Shown: piece by piece, positions 1 to 8,424 of the stretch | Layout: each line of letters opens with the position of its first letter | Numbering within the stretch: position 1 is the stretch's first letter | Assembly: GCA_963668545.1 (NCBI GenBank) | Contig: OY764868.1 | Location: 2,976,001-3,040,000 of the forward strand | DNA: 64,000 nt | Direction: 5' to 3' | From: G963662265 sp963668545 | GTDB taxonomy: Bacteria > Spirochaetota > Spirochaetia > CADAEX01 | The notes under the pieces: generated by a model | Seen by the model: only the letters and a program-made list of their open reading frames with translations | The model's database searches: none | What the model was told of the DNA's origin: nothing | Program-made: the position numbers and the translations under genes

Positions 1-779
1 TCATAATCCCGCCATAACGTTCCGCTGTTTCTGATTTCATGAAGATATTCAGGAAACATATATCCTGTAAAATCCTTTCTCCATCTGATGTCTGAACCGT
101 AGACATAATTTTTTTCCTGTTCAACCGTGGATAATTCACTTCTTCCGGGTTTTTTCATAAACATTCGGTTTTTCCCCGCGATTTCAGGAAACATATATGG
201 CATAAGCAAATCATTCATGCCTGCTCCATGGCTTGTATCCTTTTTTACGCTTCCGAACATATCAGGAAAAAGATTTTCATCATGAAGGTGTCTGCAGACA
301 GCCTTAATTCTGTCCATTCTGCTTTTCACTTTCTGAATACCGTCTTCTTTCCTGTAGTAATCATCATAGTATCGTATTCCCCCAGCCATGATTTCCCAGA
401 GTTCGATTTGGTCCATGACTCTGCAAATCCAGACATCGCCGCTTTTTTGAAGTGTTATCTTTCCTGACGCCTCCCATTCGCCGTATGTCCATCCGTTCGG
501 CCAGTTTGACAATACCACGACTTTTTCAACCATTATTTCAACAATCGTTTCACTCCGAAAAAAGGCCTCACCAGTAACAGTAAAAGCGGGTATAAGCGGC
601 GAGGTGATCTCTGCGTCAAATCCCGCTGTTTCATTGTTAATAATTACAATTGAGGATACAGCCTCACTTCCCTTTTTTTTGCCGTTAAAGGAATAGATTT
701 CGCATGACTTATATTCTGCCGGGTTCCCGGCGCAGGAAATAAGAAATGCAACCAATACTACCGGAATTATTTTTCTCAC
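1..779 (-). CDS. Putative lipoprotein, 3' end beyond left edge
   Basis: An open frame runs from a GTG at 779 to the window edge, giving about 259 residues without a stop. A GGGAGG ribosome site lies 8 bases before the GTG. The N-terminus is a short hydrophobic stretch ending in LISC (Cys at residue 16), a good lipobox, so the product is probably an outer-membrane or periplasmic lipoprotein. The rest is Trp/Tyr-rich with no motif I recognise. The gene starts 19 bases after the stop of the TonB-dependent receptor and is read in the same direction, so the two are probably one transcript. The lipoprotein may act with the receptor, for example as a surface substrate-binding partner, but that is inferred only from position. 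Function unknown. Confidence 0.75.
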   Translation of the reverse strand, partial: MRKIIPVVLVAFLISCAGNPAEYKSCEIYSFNGKKKGSEAVSSIVIINNETAGFDAEITSPLIPAFTVTGEAFFRSETIVEIMVEKVVVLSNWPNGWTYGEWEASGKITLQKSGDVWICRVMDQIELWEIMAGGIRYYDDYYRKEDGIQKVKSRMDRIKAVCRHLHDENLFPDMFGSVKKDTSHGAGMNDLLMPYMFPEIAGKNRMFMKKPGRSELSTVEQEKNYVYGSDIRWRKDFTGYMFPEYLHEIRNSGTLWRDY

Positions 780-798
780 TTTCAGTGCCTCCCTGCCG

Positions 799-3342
799 TC
801 AATAACTGATTTTTGATCCCATGGTAATCATGATAAAACTGAAATCAGATGACGGTTCAGTCTTATCTTTTCCCGTATACTGGTTTGTCGTAATGTTGTT
901 TTCCGGGGCGATCTTTTTAATAAGGGGAGAAAGTATATCCTCAACAGCGATATAGCTTTCCCACTGTATTCGTGATTTTTTGTAGTAATTATGTACCGAT
1001 ATTTTCAGGTCAAGCGGGAGAGATATCCATGTGCGCAGTGTATCACTGTAAAATGACCTGCGGGTATACAGTTCAGCTATCGAAGTCGATCCGTCGCTGT
1101 TTTCAATCTCTGTCTTAAACATTTCCTTCTCACCGTATTTTTTCCGGGGAATACCTGTGGCAAATCCAGCTTTTGTAGTAATGGTCATCCATGAGTACGG
1201 CTTGATGTTCAGCAGAAGGTTAAGCGTATGAAACCTGTGAAATTCAGGATAATACCATCTTCCCCTCACATAATCGTCATCAACAATGCCGTCATCCTCG
1301 GGATCCATATATCTCGCGTAGTTGAATGAATAACTGAGCATCCCCTCGAAATATCTCGATGTTCTCCTGTCAAGCATCAGGTCAAATCCGTAAATATTTG
1401 CTGTTCCGTCATTATGTATAAGTATATCCTCTTCCCCAGTCAATTCATCAAACAAGGAATTGTAATAAAACCTGTCGTATACATGCTTGTAATAGGTCTC
1501 AATCCTGAACCTGTATCCGAGAGGCATTTTTGTCTCCCACCCGAGAATAGTCATGAGAGTCTTCGGGATAGCGATATCAAAATCATCGATACCCATTTCA
1601 CTGTTCAGGGCAAGTGTCTCAAAAGGTGTTTTCGAAAATAATCCCAGGCCCAGACTCCAGGTATTTTCCTGAAAAAAACTTTTTTCATTTTTCCTTGTAT
1701 AGGTCAGGTTGAACCTTGGCCCCAAAACAGGATAGGTGTTTATCGAGAAACCTTCTCCGTCAAAATAACTGTGATCGATCCTGCATCCTATATCTGCCGT
1801 TAGTTCCCCCGGCAAAATATCCCACTGAAAACCGGAATAGGCAAAAGAGTTGATAATTCTTTTTTCAGCAGGCTCAGGATCATATGTTTTTCTCCTGTAT
1901 ACAGGGCCTGTTTCTTCAAAATCAATAGCATAGTATGTCCCGCTGATTTTATAATCAACCTCATCAACCGAAGCGCCGAGGCCGTTCTGCAGAACCAGAT
2001 TATCGCCAAGTGTATAGTCTGAGTCGGCGCGCATCTGATAGCTCTGCATTATTACATCATTTACAAAAGAAGATTCCGTATCCACGAAATAGCTTTCACC
2101 AGCTGGGCTGTAAAGGTCCTTAAATTCTTCGGAATACGGCTGGTTGCCGTAATCCTTAAAAGATCCGTCCGCCCTGGCGAGCCAGTATTCATATCCGCCA
2201 AGAATGTGCATAAACAGCCTGTCGCCCGCCAGAAATTTTATTCCCCCGTTTGTGAAAAAATCAGTATTTTTCCATGTGAAATCAAAATCACTGGCGATTT
2301 CTTTGGAAGTATTTATGTCAGGATCGGTAGTTTTGACGCCTATGCCGTCATTTCCCCAGAAACCGTTTATATACCATTCAAATGTTTCAGCCGGACGATA
2401 GAAAACTTTCATATAACCGTCATAAATGTAAGGTATTCTTGAGAAGGTTGTCCCTTCATCCTCAAGTGTGGAACGGACAAGCTGAAAGGTGAGATCGTAA
2501 TTCGTCAGGCGAGTCCCAAGCAAAAAACCCCCATTTTCATTCTCCCCTAATGGAGACTGAAAGAAAGCCTCGAATGTTGAAGTTGAACTGATGATTGAAT
2601 ACCTCAATCCGTCCGAAGGATCGACAGTGCTTACCTCAAGTAATCCGCTTGAAGCCTGCCCGTATCTGGGAGAAAAAACACCTGCCGAGAATTTTACAGA
2701 TTCAACAATGTTCGGGTTGAAAATCGAATAGCCGCCTCCCCAGTGATAGGGATAACGGACAACAAATCCGTCCATGATAGCAGTAAGCCCTTCGGGATCA
2801 CTTCCGCGCACAGAGAAATAGGAACCGAAACCCCCGTTATAAATAACGCCAGGCATAATTGAAACTGCATTCATAACATCCTCAATAATTCCCATTTTTC
2901 CTGCGGACTGAATAACCTCTTTCTCAATCAGAGTTGAGACCCCGGGCTTTTCATCTGTTTTTCCAATCGCTTTTTCCTCTATGACGAGCTCTTCTCCCTC
3001 AATCATTCCCTCCAGCATCATCTCAACAAGCAATTCCCCGGAAAAATCCTTTATCAGTATTTTCCTTTTTGTATAACCCGGAAGCTCAGCGTGGATTACC
3101 ATTCTTTCAGCGGCTGGCGGCAACAGTATTTGCGCCTTTCCGTCGCTGTCTGTGAAAACTGTTGTATCTGCTTCAACGCAGAATACTCTCACACCTTCAA
3201 GCGGAAGCTTCAGGTCTCGATCAACCGCGACAAGCGTTATACTCCCAGCGTTATTCTCCTGTGCAAAAGTCATATAACCAGGATACATAAACAGAATAAT
3301 CATTATCATCAACACGGGTTTGTTTTTCATCAAAAACCTCAT
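799..3342 (-). CDS. TonB-dependent outer-membrane receptor
   Basis: This 847-residue protein starts with a signal peptide (hydrophobic residues about 8-27, ending near TFAQ). A carboxypeptidase-regulatory-like beta domain follows (about 33-115, with DSDGKA and LPGYTKRK). Then comes a TonB plug domain (about 125-240, with MNAVSIMPGV, FSVRGSDPEG and IMDGF) and a long beta-barrel rich in aromatic residues. No obvious N-terminal TonB box is visible. The family imports large or scarce ligands across the outer membrane using TonB-ExbBD; the ligand cannot be told. An alternative start at residue 5 (3330) has a better-placed GAGG 6 bases upstream. The gene is divergent from a two-component system and shares a 137-bp control region with phased repeats, which suggests that this system controls it. 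A lipoprotein gene follows directly. Confidence 0.88.
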   Translation of the reverse strand: MRFLMKNKPVLMIMIILFMYPGYMTFAQENNAGSITLVAVDRDLKLPLEGVRVFCVEADTTVFTDSDGKAQILLPPAAERMVIHAELPGYTKRKILIKDFSGELLVEMMLEGMIEGEELVIEEKAIGKTDEKPGVSTLIEKEVIQSAGKMGIIEDVMNAVSIMPGVIYNGGFGSYFSVRGSDPEGLTAIMDGFVVRYPYHWGGGYSIFNPNIVESVKFSAGVFSPRYGQASSGLLEVSTVDPSDGLRYSIISSTSTFEAFFQSPLGENENGGFLLGTRLTNYDLTFQLVRSTLEDEGTTFSRIPYIYDGYMKVFYRPAETFEWYINGFWGNDGIGVKTTDPDINTSKEIASDFDFTWKNTDFFTNGGIKFLAGDRLFMHILGGYEYWLARADGSFKDYGNQPYSEEFKDLYSPAGESYFVDTESSFVNDVIMQSYQMRADSDYTLGDNLVLQNGLGASVDEVDYKISGTYYAIDFEETGPVYRRKTYDPEPAEKRIINSFAYSGFQWDILPGELTADIGCRIDHSYFDGEGFSINTYPVLGPRFNLTYTRKNEKSFFQENTWSLGLGLFSKTPFETLALNSEMGIDDFDIAIPKTLMTILGWETKMPLGYRFRIETYYKHVYDRFYYNSLFDELTGEEDILIHNDGTANIYGFDLMLDRRTSRYFEGMLSYSFNYARYMDPEDDGIVDDDYVRGRWYYPEFHRFHTLNLLLNIKPYSWMTITTKAGFATGIPRKKYGEKEMFKTEIENSDGSTSIAELYTRRSFYSDTLRTWISLPLDLKISVHNYYKKSRIQWESYIAVEDILSPLIKKIAPENNITTNQYTGKDKTEPSSDFSFIMITMGSKISY

Positions 3343-3370
3343 AAATCTGCCTTTTTACCGGGATAAATAT

Positions 3371-3388
3371 ATCATCCGCAAGGATGAT
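3371..3388. promoter_or_regulatory. Perfect 7-bp inverted repeat
   Basis: ATCATCC, four bases (GCAA), then GGATGAT. It is 28 bp upstream of the TonB receptor start and abuts the first of the phased 13-bp elements. It could be an operator or a leader hairpin for the receptor. There is no U-run, so a terminator is unlikely. Confidence 0.45.
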
Positions 3389-3463
3389 TTAATACTGGTC
3401 CTGCGTCTTGTTTAATACCAGTCAGCAGGCCTGTTTAAAACTGGTCTCCGGTCCAGTATGAAA
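3388..3463. promoter_or_regulatory. Phased 13-bp repeats, probable operator array
   Basis: Three direct copies of TTTAAtACtGGTC start at 3388 (TTTAATACTGGTC), 3411 (TTTAATACCAGTC) and 3434 (TTTAAAACTGGTC), exactly 23 bp apart. A fourth copy at 3451-3463 (GTCCAGTATGAAA) matches the reverse complement at 11 of 13 positions. The array fills most of the divergent spacer between the TonB receptor and the sensor kinase. The regular 23-bp step (about two helical turns) and mixed orientation fit cooperative binding by a dimeric regulator. The obvious candidate is the LuxR-type response regulator at 4954-5592. Binding is inferred, not shown. Confidence 0.6.
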
Positions 3464-3479
3464 AAGCTTTACAAGCATC

Positions 3480-4961
3480 ATGCAGAATATATATAGTTTA
3501 AATATGAAACTGATGCCGAAATTGAGACTGTGGTTTTTTATATGGGTCCGCTTCACCCTTATCTCCGCGTTTCTGGCCATAGTTCTGGCTATCGTGCTTA
3601 TCCTTGTGGCCTTCAGCAAGCCGCCGGAGGATATCACAAGCGATACCATGCTTGAAACTGAAAATATTTCCATTTTGCTTTCCGATCTGATTTCGGCAGG
3701 GGTTGATCCCATAATTGCAGTTGACGTCTTTACCAACGCTGTAAGAAGCTATTCCAGGGAAGAAGATTTGCGGCTGCAGGAAGAAGAGGGCTATGAACTG
3801 TACTGGAGCACAATTTTCTGGGATATGGGGGATTTCGGAGGAAGCGGTTTTTTACCTGTCATCTCAACGGGGAAAAAACCGGATACAGAAAAAACCTTCA
3901 GACAGGAAGCAAAAGAACTGTTAATCAAGGCTTTTCAATCTGGAAGTTCAATGCAGATTGTAAAACCAGAGTACTTTATTGTTGCCACGCCGGTCTTGGG
4001 GGAAAGTATTGTCTATGGTTCAATCGGGTATGGTGTAAGCATGCCTCATGTGACATGGAAATTCATTCTTCAATATCTTTCAGCGTTAACAACACAGGTA
4101 TTGCTTGTTTTTGCGCTTTTGACACTTGTTCCGGGCGCGGTAATTACATATATGCTTGGATACAGGATTAATATACTGAGACAGGCGGCAGAAGGGTTTC
4201 TCGAAGGCAAATTCGGGCAAATAAAAATCTCCCCGGCCAAGGATGAACTTGGAATTCTCGCTGATGTCATAAAAAAACTTGATACTTCACTGCCTGCGCT
4301 TCTGGAAGACCGCAGACAGGCGGGAATTCTTGACGAAAGAAACAGGGTCGCAAGAAATCTTCATGATACCATCAAGCAGGATTTATTCTCTGTTTTTCTT
4401 ACAGCTGAAACACTTGAAAAAAACCCTAAAATCCCTGATTCTGACCGCAGAATGGTTTCAGAAATCAAAAACGGCATTTCAGAAGCGCTTGAGACTGCGC
4501 GGTCCCTCATACTTACATATTCATCAGATTCATTCGGCAGAAAACAGCTTGAATCAGGAATAAAATCCGAACTTGAAAAATGGGAAAAGGCCGGCGCCTT
4601 CTCCGGATATGCCATTTCAATCGAGGACTTTATCATTCCGGGGAAAATAGCTGAATCCTGTTATATGATTGCCAAAGAGGCGGCGGCAAACTCCGCGAGG
4701 CACTCCAGGGCATCTTTTATCAATATCAATATTTTCTCCACAGGAGAATCTATCAATCTTTTGGTAACAGATAACGGCAACGGGCTTGCCCCCGGATGGA
4801 AAGCCGGATTCGGCATGCTTCTCATGCGGCAGAGGGCGGTAGAAGCAGGAGGCAGCTTTCACATAACTTCTCCAGGAGGAAAAGGCGTAATGATAGAAGT
4901 AATTTTTCCCGTTGAATCAGAGAACAGCGGAGAAAAGGGAGAGAAAGAAACCTATGAGTGA
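3480..4961 (+). CDS. Sensor histidine kinase, NarX/DesK-type (HisKA_3)
   Basis: A 493-residue membrane sensor kinase. Transmembrane segments lie at about residues 18-43 and 200-225 and flank a periplasmic or extracytoplasmic domain of about 155 residues with no recognised fold. A HAMP-like linker follows (about 226-280). The HisKA_3 dimerisation helix contains RNLHDTIKQDL, with phospho-acceptor His near residue 295. The HATPase domain shows KEAAANSARHS, DNGNGL and GFGMLLMRQR. It should phosphorylate the response regulator encoded next; the two genes overlap by 8 bases. No strong ribosome site precedes the first ATG, and starts at residues 9 or 12 are possible. The signal is unknown. Confidence 0.9.
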   Translation: MQNIYSLNMKLMPKLRLWFFIWVRFTLISAFLAIVLAIVLILVAFSKPPEDITSDTMLETENISILLSDLISAGVDPIIAVDVFTNAVRSYSREEDLRLQEEEGYELYWSTIFWDMGDFGGSGFLPVISTGKKPDTEKTFRQEAKELLIKAFQSGSSMQIVKPEYFIVATPVLGESIVYGSIGYGVSMPHVTWKFILQYLSALTTQVLLVFALLTLVPGAVITYMLGYRINILRQAAEGFLEGKFGQIKISPAKDELGILADVIKKLDTSLPALLEDRRQAGILDERNRVARNLHDTIKQDLFSVFLTAETLEKNPKIPDSDRRMVSEIKNGISEALETARSLILTYSSDSFGRKQLESGIKSELEKWEKAGAFSGYAISIEDFIIPGKIAESCYMIAKEAAANSARHSRASFININIFSTGESINLLVTDNGNGLAPGWKAGFGMLLMRQRAVEAGGSFHITSPGGKGVMIEVIFPVESENSGEKGEKETYE

Positions 4962-5592
4962 AATTTCCAGAATCCGCCTTCTTGTCGCGGATGATCATCC
5001 TCTTGTCAGGTCAGGCATCAGAAACGCCATGTCGGTATTCACTGATATGGAAATTGTCTTTGAAGCAGCTAATGGATTAGAGGCGCTTGAATTTATCGAA
5101 AAACACGAAGCTGATGTCGCGCTTGTCGACCTGTTCATGCCTGAGGCTGACGGATATTGCGTAATCGAGAGTATTTCAGGCAATATACCCTGCATAGCGC
5201 TGACATCCAGCCAGATTCCGGAAGAAATACTTAAAGCAGTTAAATGCGGGGCAAGTTGCGTCCTGATGAAAAACGTCGGCGGAGATATCATTGCCAGCGC
5301 GATAAGGTCGGTTTTTGCAGGGGAACCGTTCTATGAAAAAACTGTAACTGACCTTATAATAAAATCGCAAATTCTTTCCGGAAGCAGGGGAGATCCCTTT
5401 GAACTGCTTACAGCAAGGGAAATCGAGGTTCTAAAACTTGTGGCCAGAGGCCTTACAAATAATGAGATAGGGGAACGCCTTTTTATTTGCAGAAAAACAG
5501 TAAAATTCCATGTAAGCAACATACTCGCGAAAACCGGAGTCCCTGACAGGATCAAGCTTGCGGTACTTTACAATGAAAAGCGCGGCAAATAA
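4954..5592 (+). CDS. NarL/LuxR-family response regulator
   Basis: A 212-residue two-domain regulator. The receiver domain (about 8-125) has the acidic pair in VADDHP, the phospho-acceptor Asp near residue 59 in LVDLFMPEADG, and a Lys in LMKNVGG. The C-terminal LuxR-type helix-turn-helix (about 145-205) shows LTAREIEVLKLVARGLTNNE and the recognition helix around CRKTVKFHVSN. I chose the ATG at 4954, which overlaps the kinase stop as ATGAGTGA and follows AAGGGAGAG; the frame stays open 42 bases further upstream. It likely binds the phased repeats at 3388-3463 and so controls its own operon, the TonB receptor, or both. This is an inference from layout. Confidence 0.92.
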   Translation: MSEISRIRLLVADDHPLVRSGIRNAMSVFTDMEIVFEAANGLEALEFIEKHEADVALVDLFMPEADGYCVIESISGNIPCIALTSSQIPEEILKAVKCGASCVLMKNVGGDIIASAIRSVFAGEPFYEKTVTDLIIKSQILSGSRGDPFELLTAREIEVLKLVARGLTNNEIGERLFICRKTVKFHVSNILAKTGVPDRIKLAVLYNEKRGK

Positions 5593-5796
5593 AATACTGT
5601 TTTGCTGAAAAGCGAAAGACAGGACTTCAGCCTGACTGTCTCATGATCCCTTCCGCCGCCGCAGAGATTGGCCTGGAGTCCGAGAATCTCCGCGAATTTC
5701 TGCCCGCTTGCAACAGGACGTGTAAGCTTGATGGTCTTTAAAAGCGCGAAGTTTACAAGGTTGTTTGATTTTTCCGGATCAGACCACGCATGACCG
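5568..5796 (-). pseudogene. Possible gene fragment truncated by the insertion sequence
   Basis: Read on the minus strand, the 230 bases next to the insertion sequence form one open frame of about 75 codons. It begins inside the left end of the element and ends at a TAA at 5570, overlapping the last codons of the response regulator. The peptide has a coding-like composition (for example KLTRPVASGQKFAEILGLQ and GGGRDHETVRL) but no start codon context, and I do not recognise the family. It may be the 3' end of a gene cut by the element. A plus-strand frame is also open for part of the segment, so neither reading is secure. Confidence 0.3.
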
Positions 5797-5814
5797 CGTA
5801 GTGTCGCTTTATTA
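5797..5814 (+). repeat. Left terminal inverted repeat of the IS
   Basis: CGTAGTGTCGCTTTATTA, a perfect reverse complement of 6913-6930. Confidence 0.85.
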
Positions 5815-5830
5815 TGTCCGCACCTCTTTT

Positions 5831-6865
5831 CTATGCAGAACTCCGATAATAATGATGATGTAAACCAAATAATACATCATCATATTTAATATCTCCGACC
5901 TTTGAAAAGAAACTCTTCTCAGGAATATCACCAAGACCTTGATGAGGTCTGTATTTATTATAGTAGATGACATATTCATCCACAATCTTTTTTACTTGTT
6001 TCTCGAATACCAGGATAAAATGATCAATTGCTTCCTGTCTAATCGATCTTACAAATCTTTCTGCATAAGCATTCATATTCGGAGATCTTACTGTTGTAGA
6101 CTTGTCAGTTATTCCATAATCAGAATAATCTAATCCTAAGAATTGTGATCCGTTGTCATGAATTAAGTATGCATGTTCATTATTGAGAAACTCCTCAAAT
6201 TCAATTAACTGCTGCCTGACAAACTCTCTTGTAGGATGTTCAGTCATTCTCCACTGTACTAATCTACGTGATTTCAGCTGAATTATGAATAAAACATACA
6301 TTCTTTTGCCAAAAAGAGTATCGACAGTGAAAAAATCTGTTGCAAATAGTGTTTCCCAATGTGCTTTAAGAAACTTATTCCAACTACCTGTTGATTTAAT
6401 AAGACCATTCTTTCTAAAAGTTTGAATAACCCGATTTATTGTAGAATGATCTATATTTATACCAAGTTTTCTTAATTCACCTTCAATTCGCCTTGCTCCC
6501 CAATTCATATTCTTGTTCTTCATCTCTAAAATCAGCTGTTTAATCTTCTTTGTTAAAGCAGGTCGACCAGGCTTCTTTCTTTTATATGTACAGTGTTTCT
6601 TTATGAAATATCTCTACCACTTGAGCAATGTATCAGGTTTAACTATACACAGATGCTTTTTAATCTTTCCTGATAATATAGAAAGAATTGTAAGAATAAA
6701 TCTTTCATCTTTCTTTGTTTTTATTTTCTTTTCTGACAGATTCAGATGTCGTTTCAATATCTCGTTTTCTTTCTTAAGTGATAGGATAATTAGGATCAAT
6801 GATCTTTTATTCCGGAATGTTGCAAACAACAGCAATTTCAGTAAATTACAGATTAAATTGAACAT
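5831..6865 (-). pseudogene. Transposase with integrase core, interrupted by an amber codon
   Basis: Two pieces are in the same frame. The N-terminal 83 residues (6865-6614) carry the hydrophobic start and helical region, ending in PDTLLKW. A TAG at 6616-6614 comes next. The frame then runs on through RYFIKKHC, KRKKPGRPAL (AT-hook-like), GARRIEGELRKLG and an rve/DDE integrase core (TDFFTVDTLF, LIHDNGSQF, NAYAERFVRSIRQE) to the stop at 5831. Asp, Asp and Glu of the catalytic triad are all present. Since the frame is kept and only one codon is affected, this is either a recent nonsense mutation or, less likely, readthrough. An internal ATG at 6523 could give a 230-residue product lacking the N-terminal DNA-binding part. 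Confidence 0.8.
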
Positions 6866-6912
6866 AATTTTCTATCGGTATGTTAAAATATAACAGCAAA
6901 TATCTACGGATG

Positions 6913-6930
6913 TAATAAAGCGACACTACG
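6913..6930 (-). repeat. Right terminal inverted repeat of the IS
   Basis: TAATAAAGCGACACTACG on the plus strand, a perfect reverse complement of 5797-5814. Confidence 0.85.
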
Positions 6931-6979
6931 GGGTTATTATGGAAAGAGGGACTCAAAGACTCTTTATGCTCTTCATATC

Positions 6980-7855
6980 TCATGAAAAACCATGATTGTT
7001 CCAGGTTATCTGCATTTTGCGGATCACATCCCTTATATAAAGATTGTAGTCCGCAGAGTCCTCGCCAGCAGAGTCCCTGAATACTGCGTCAAGTGTCAAT
7101 TCAAGCGTTTCATCAGCAACCCTTTTAAAGGCGGAATTCTCTTTTTTATATCGGGAAAAGTCCAGTTTTTCCGGATTTATGTAACCGTTATCTACAAGAT
7201 ACCTTGTTTTTTTTGAACAGCGGCATGTTCCGTTTTTATTTATCAGACTGCAGTTTTCATTCATGTAGTTCTGAAGCAGAGCTCTTCCCCTTGAAAGCCT
7301 TTTCCGGTAATTCTCCGGACTCAGGCCCAGGATTTCACCCCCTGATCTTGAGTCCATACCGAAAACTGCCCCCAGCAGGAAAACAAGCCGCTGCATCCGG
7401 TCAAGGCACAGGAGCATCCCGTTCAGGCATTGCTTTTTAGTCTCTTCAAACAGAATATTCTGTTCCGCTTCACAGCCATAAGAAACAGAATATTCCATGT
7501 CAGGTACTGATTCCAGGAATATTCTGTGGCTGTCAAAGGAAGAAACAAACTCCTCCTTGCGTGTCCTCTTCATATTCAGAACATGGTTTGCAACAATACG
7601 GTAGAGCCAGGTTTTAAAACTGGATCTGAAATTAAATGTTGATAACTTTGTAAACACCTTGATCAGTATTTCCTGAGTGACATCTTCTGCATCATCCGAT
7701 GACCCTGTCATCTGAAGTGCCATATTGTATATAAATGACTGGTGTTTCGCAATTAAACTCTCAACTGCTTTATAACTGCCCTCACGGGCATCCGATACAA
7801 GTTCAAAGTCATCATCATTATGAATACCTGATCCTTTATTCAGCGCCTTCTTCAT
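6980..7855 (-). CDS. ECF-type RNA polymerase sigma factor with Cys-containing C-terminal extension
   Basis: At 291 residues this is longer than a minimal ECF sigma factor (about 180). Region 2 (about 32-100) has YNMALQMTGSSDDAEDVTQE, KTWLYRIVANHV and the -10 recognition helix. Region 4 (about 150-195) has LDRMQRLVFLLGAVFGM and LSPENYRKRLSRGR. After that comes an extension of about 95 residues that begins with a Cys cluster (ENCSLINKNGTCRCSKKTR), a motif I associate with a subset of ECF sigma factors. The ATG overlaps the stop of the upstream flavoprotein gene by 4 bases, so the two are translationally coupled. No anti-sigma gene is adjacent; the Cys motif could sense redox state or metal, but that is a guess. 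Confidence 0.88.
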   Translation of the reverse strand: MKKALNKGSGIHNDDDFELVSDAREGSYKAVESLIAKHQSFIYNMALQMTGSSDDAEDVTQEILIKVFTKLSTFNFRSSFKTWLYRIVANHVLNMKRTRKEEFVSSFDSHRIFLESVPDMEYSVSYGCEAEQNILFEETKKQCLNGMLLCLDRMQRLVFLLGAVFGMDSRSGGEILGLSPENYRKRLSRGRALLQNYMNENCSLINKNGTCRCSKKTRYLVDNGYINPEKLDFSRYKKENSAFKRVADETLELTLDAVFRDSAGEDSADYNLYIRDVIRKMQITWNNHGFS

Positions 7856-8424
7856 ATATAACAGCTTATCATCTCTGACACTATTTTATGACCCATTATT
7901 TCAGCCCTTGAATAAAAATCATCCCTCATGCTCCACGGGAGAATGAATTTCCTGACATTTTTCGCTTTTAAATAGATCCCCATCCTGTCAAAAAAAACCT
8001 GAACAAGATCAGCGTTTTTCTCTTCCGGCCCGGCACAGGTAATCAGCAGGGAAACAGATTTGTTCTCAATAAATGATTTGTGATGCGGCGACATGTAACC
8101 CTTTACCATGGAATAATGGCGGTCAAAAAGCGGCTTTATCTGGGAACTGATATCCCAGCCTATTAATGGGGACCCGTATACTATCTCATCCGCTCCTATC
8201 ATCTGCCCGAATATATATTCCGCGTCATCTTTCTGGATACAACCAGGTCTGTCAGATATTTTTGTACAGGCATGACACCCCCTGCAGCCGAGCACACTTT
8301 TCTCCGCGATATTTATACGCTCCACTTCATGCCCCTTTGCTCTCAGCTCTTTTTCAAAAAGCTCCATTGCACCTGCTGTTTTACCCTTTAGGTTCGGGCT
8401 TCCCATGATAGTCACAATCTTCAT
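7852..8424 (-). CDS. Flavodoxin-fold NAD(P)H-dependent oxidoreductase / iron-sulfur flavoprotein-like
   Basis: A 190-residue NADPH-dependent FMN reductase-like protein. The FMN phosphate loop is near the N-terminus (MGSPNLKGKTAGAM). A Cys motif follows at about residues 47-62, CRGCHACTKISDRPGC, spaced C-x2-C-x2-C-x8-C. YGSPLIGWDIS marks the flavin-contacting loop. Iron-sulfur flavoproteins carry a compact Cys cluster at this place, so a 4Fe-4S cluster is possible. A ribosome site AGGAGAA precedes the ATG. The last 4 bases overlap the sigma factor start, making a two-gene operon of a redox protein and a sigma factor. Confidence 0.85.
   Translation of the reverse strand: MKIVTIMGSPNLKGKTAGAMELFEKELRAKGHEVERINIAEKSVLGCRGCHACTKISDRPGCIQKDDAEYIFGQMIGADEIVYGSPLIGWDISSQIKPLFDRHYSMVKGYMSPHHKSFIENKSVSLLITCAGPEEKNADLVQVFFDRMGIYLKAKNVRKFILPWSMRDDFYSRAEIMGHKIVSEMISCYI

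Larger units (their letters stand above)
5797..6930. mobile_element. IS481/IS3-like insertion sequence, about 1.13 kb
   Basis: An AT-rich block is bounded by perfect 18-bp terminal inverted repeats (5797-5814 and 6913-6930, CGTAGTGTCGCTTTATTA and its complement); the match continues imperfectly inward (TGTCCG against CATCCG). It holds one transposase reading frame on the minus strand, interrupted by a stop. No clear target duplication is visible: flanks are TGACCG on the left and GGGTTA on the right, so any duplication is at most the CG counted here in the repeats. Its composition is clearly more AT-rich than both neighbours, in line with horizontal origin. Confidence 0.85.

Noticed and set aside
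6513..6893. 126-codon plus-strand frame within the insertion sequence
   Set aside because: Antisense to the transposase; the Phe-rich peptide results from A/T-rich sequence.
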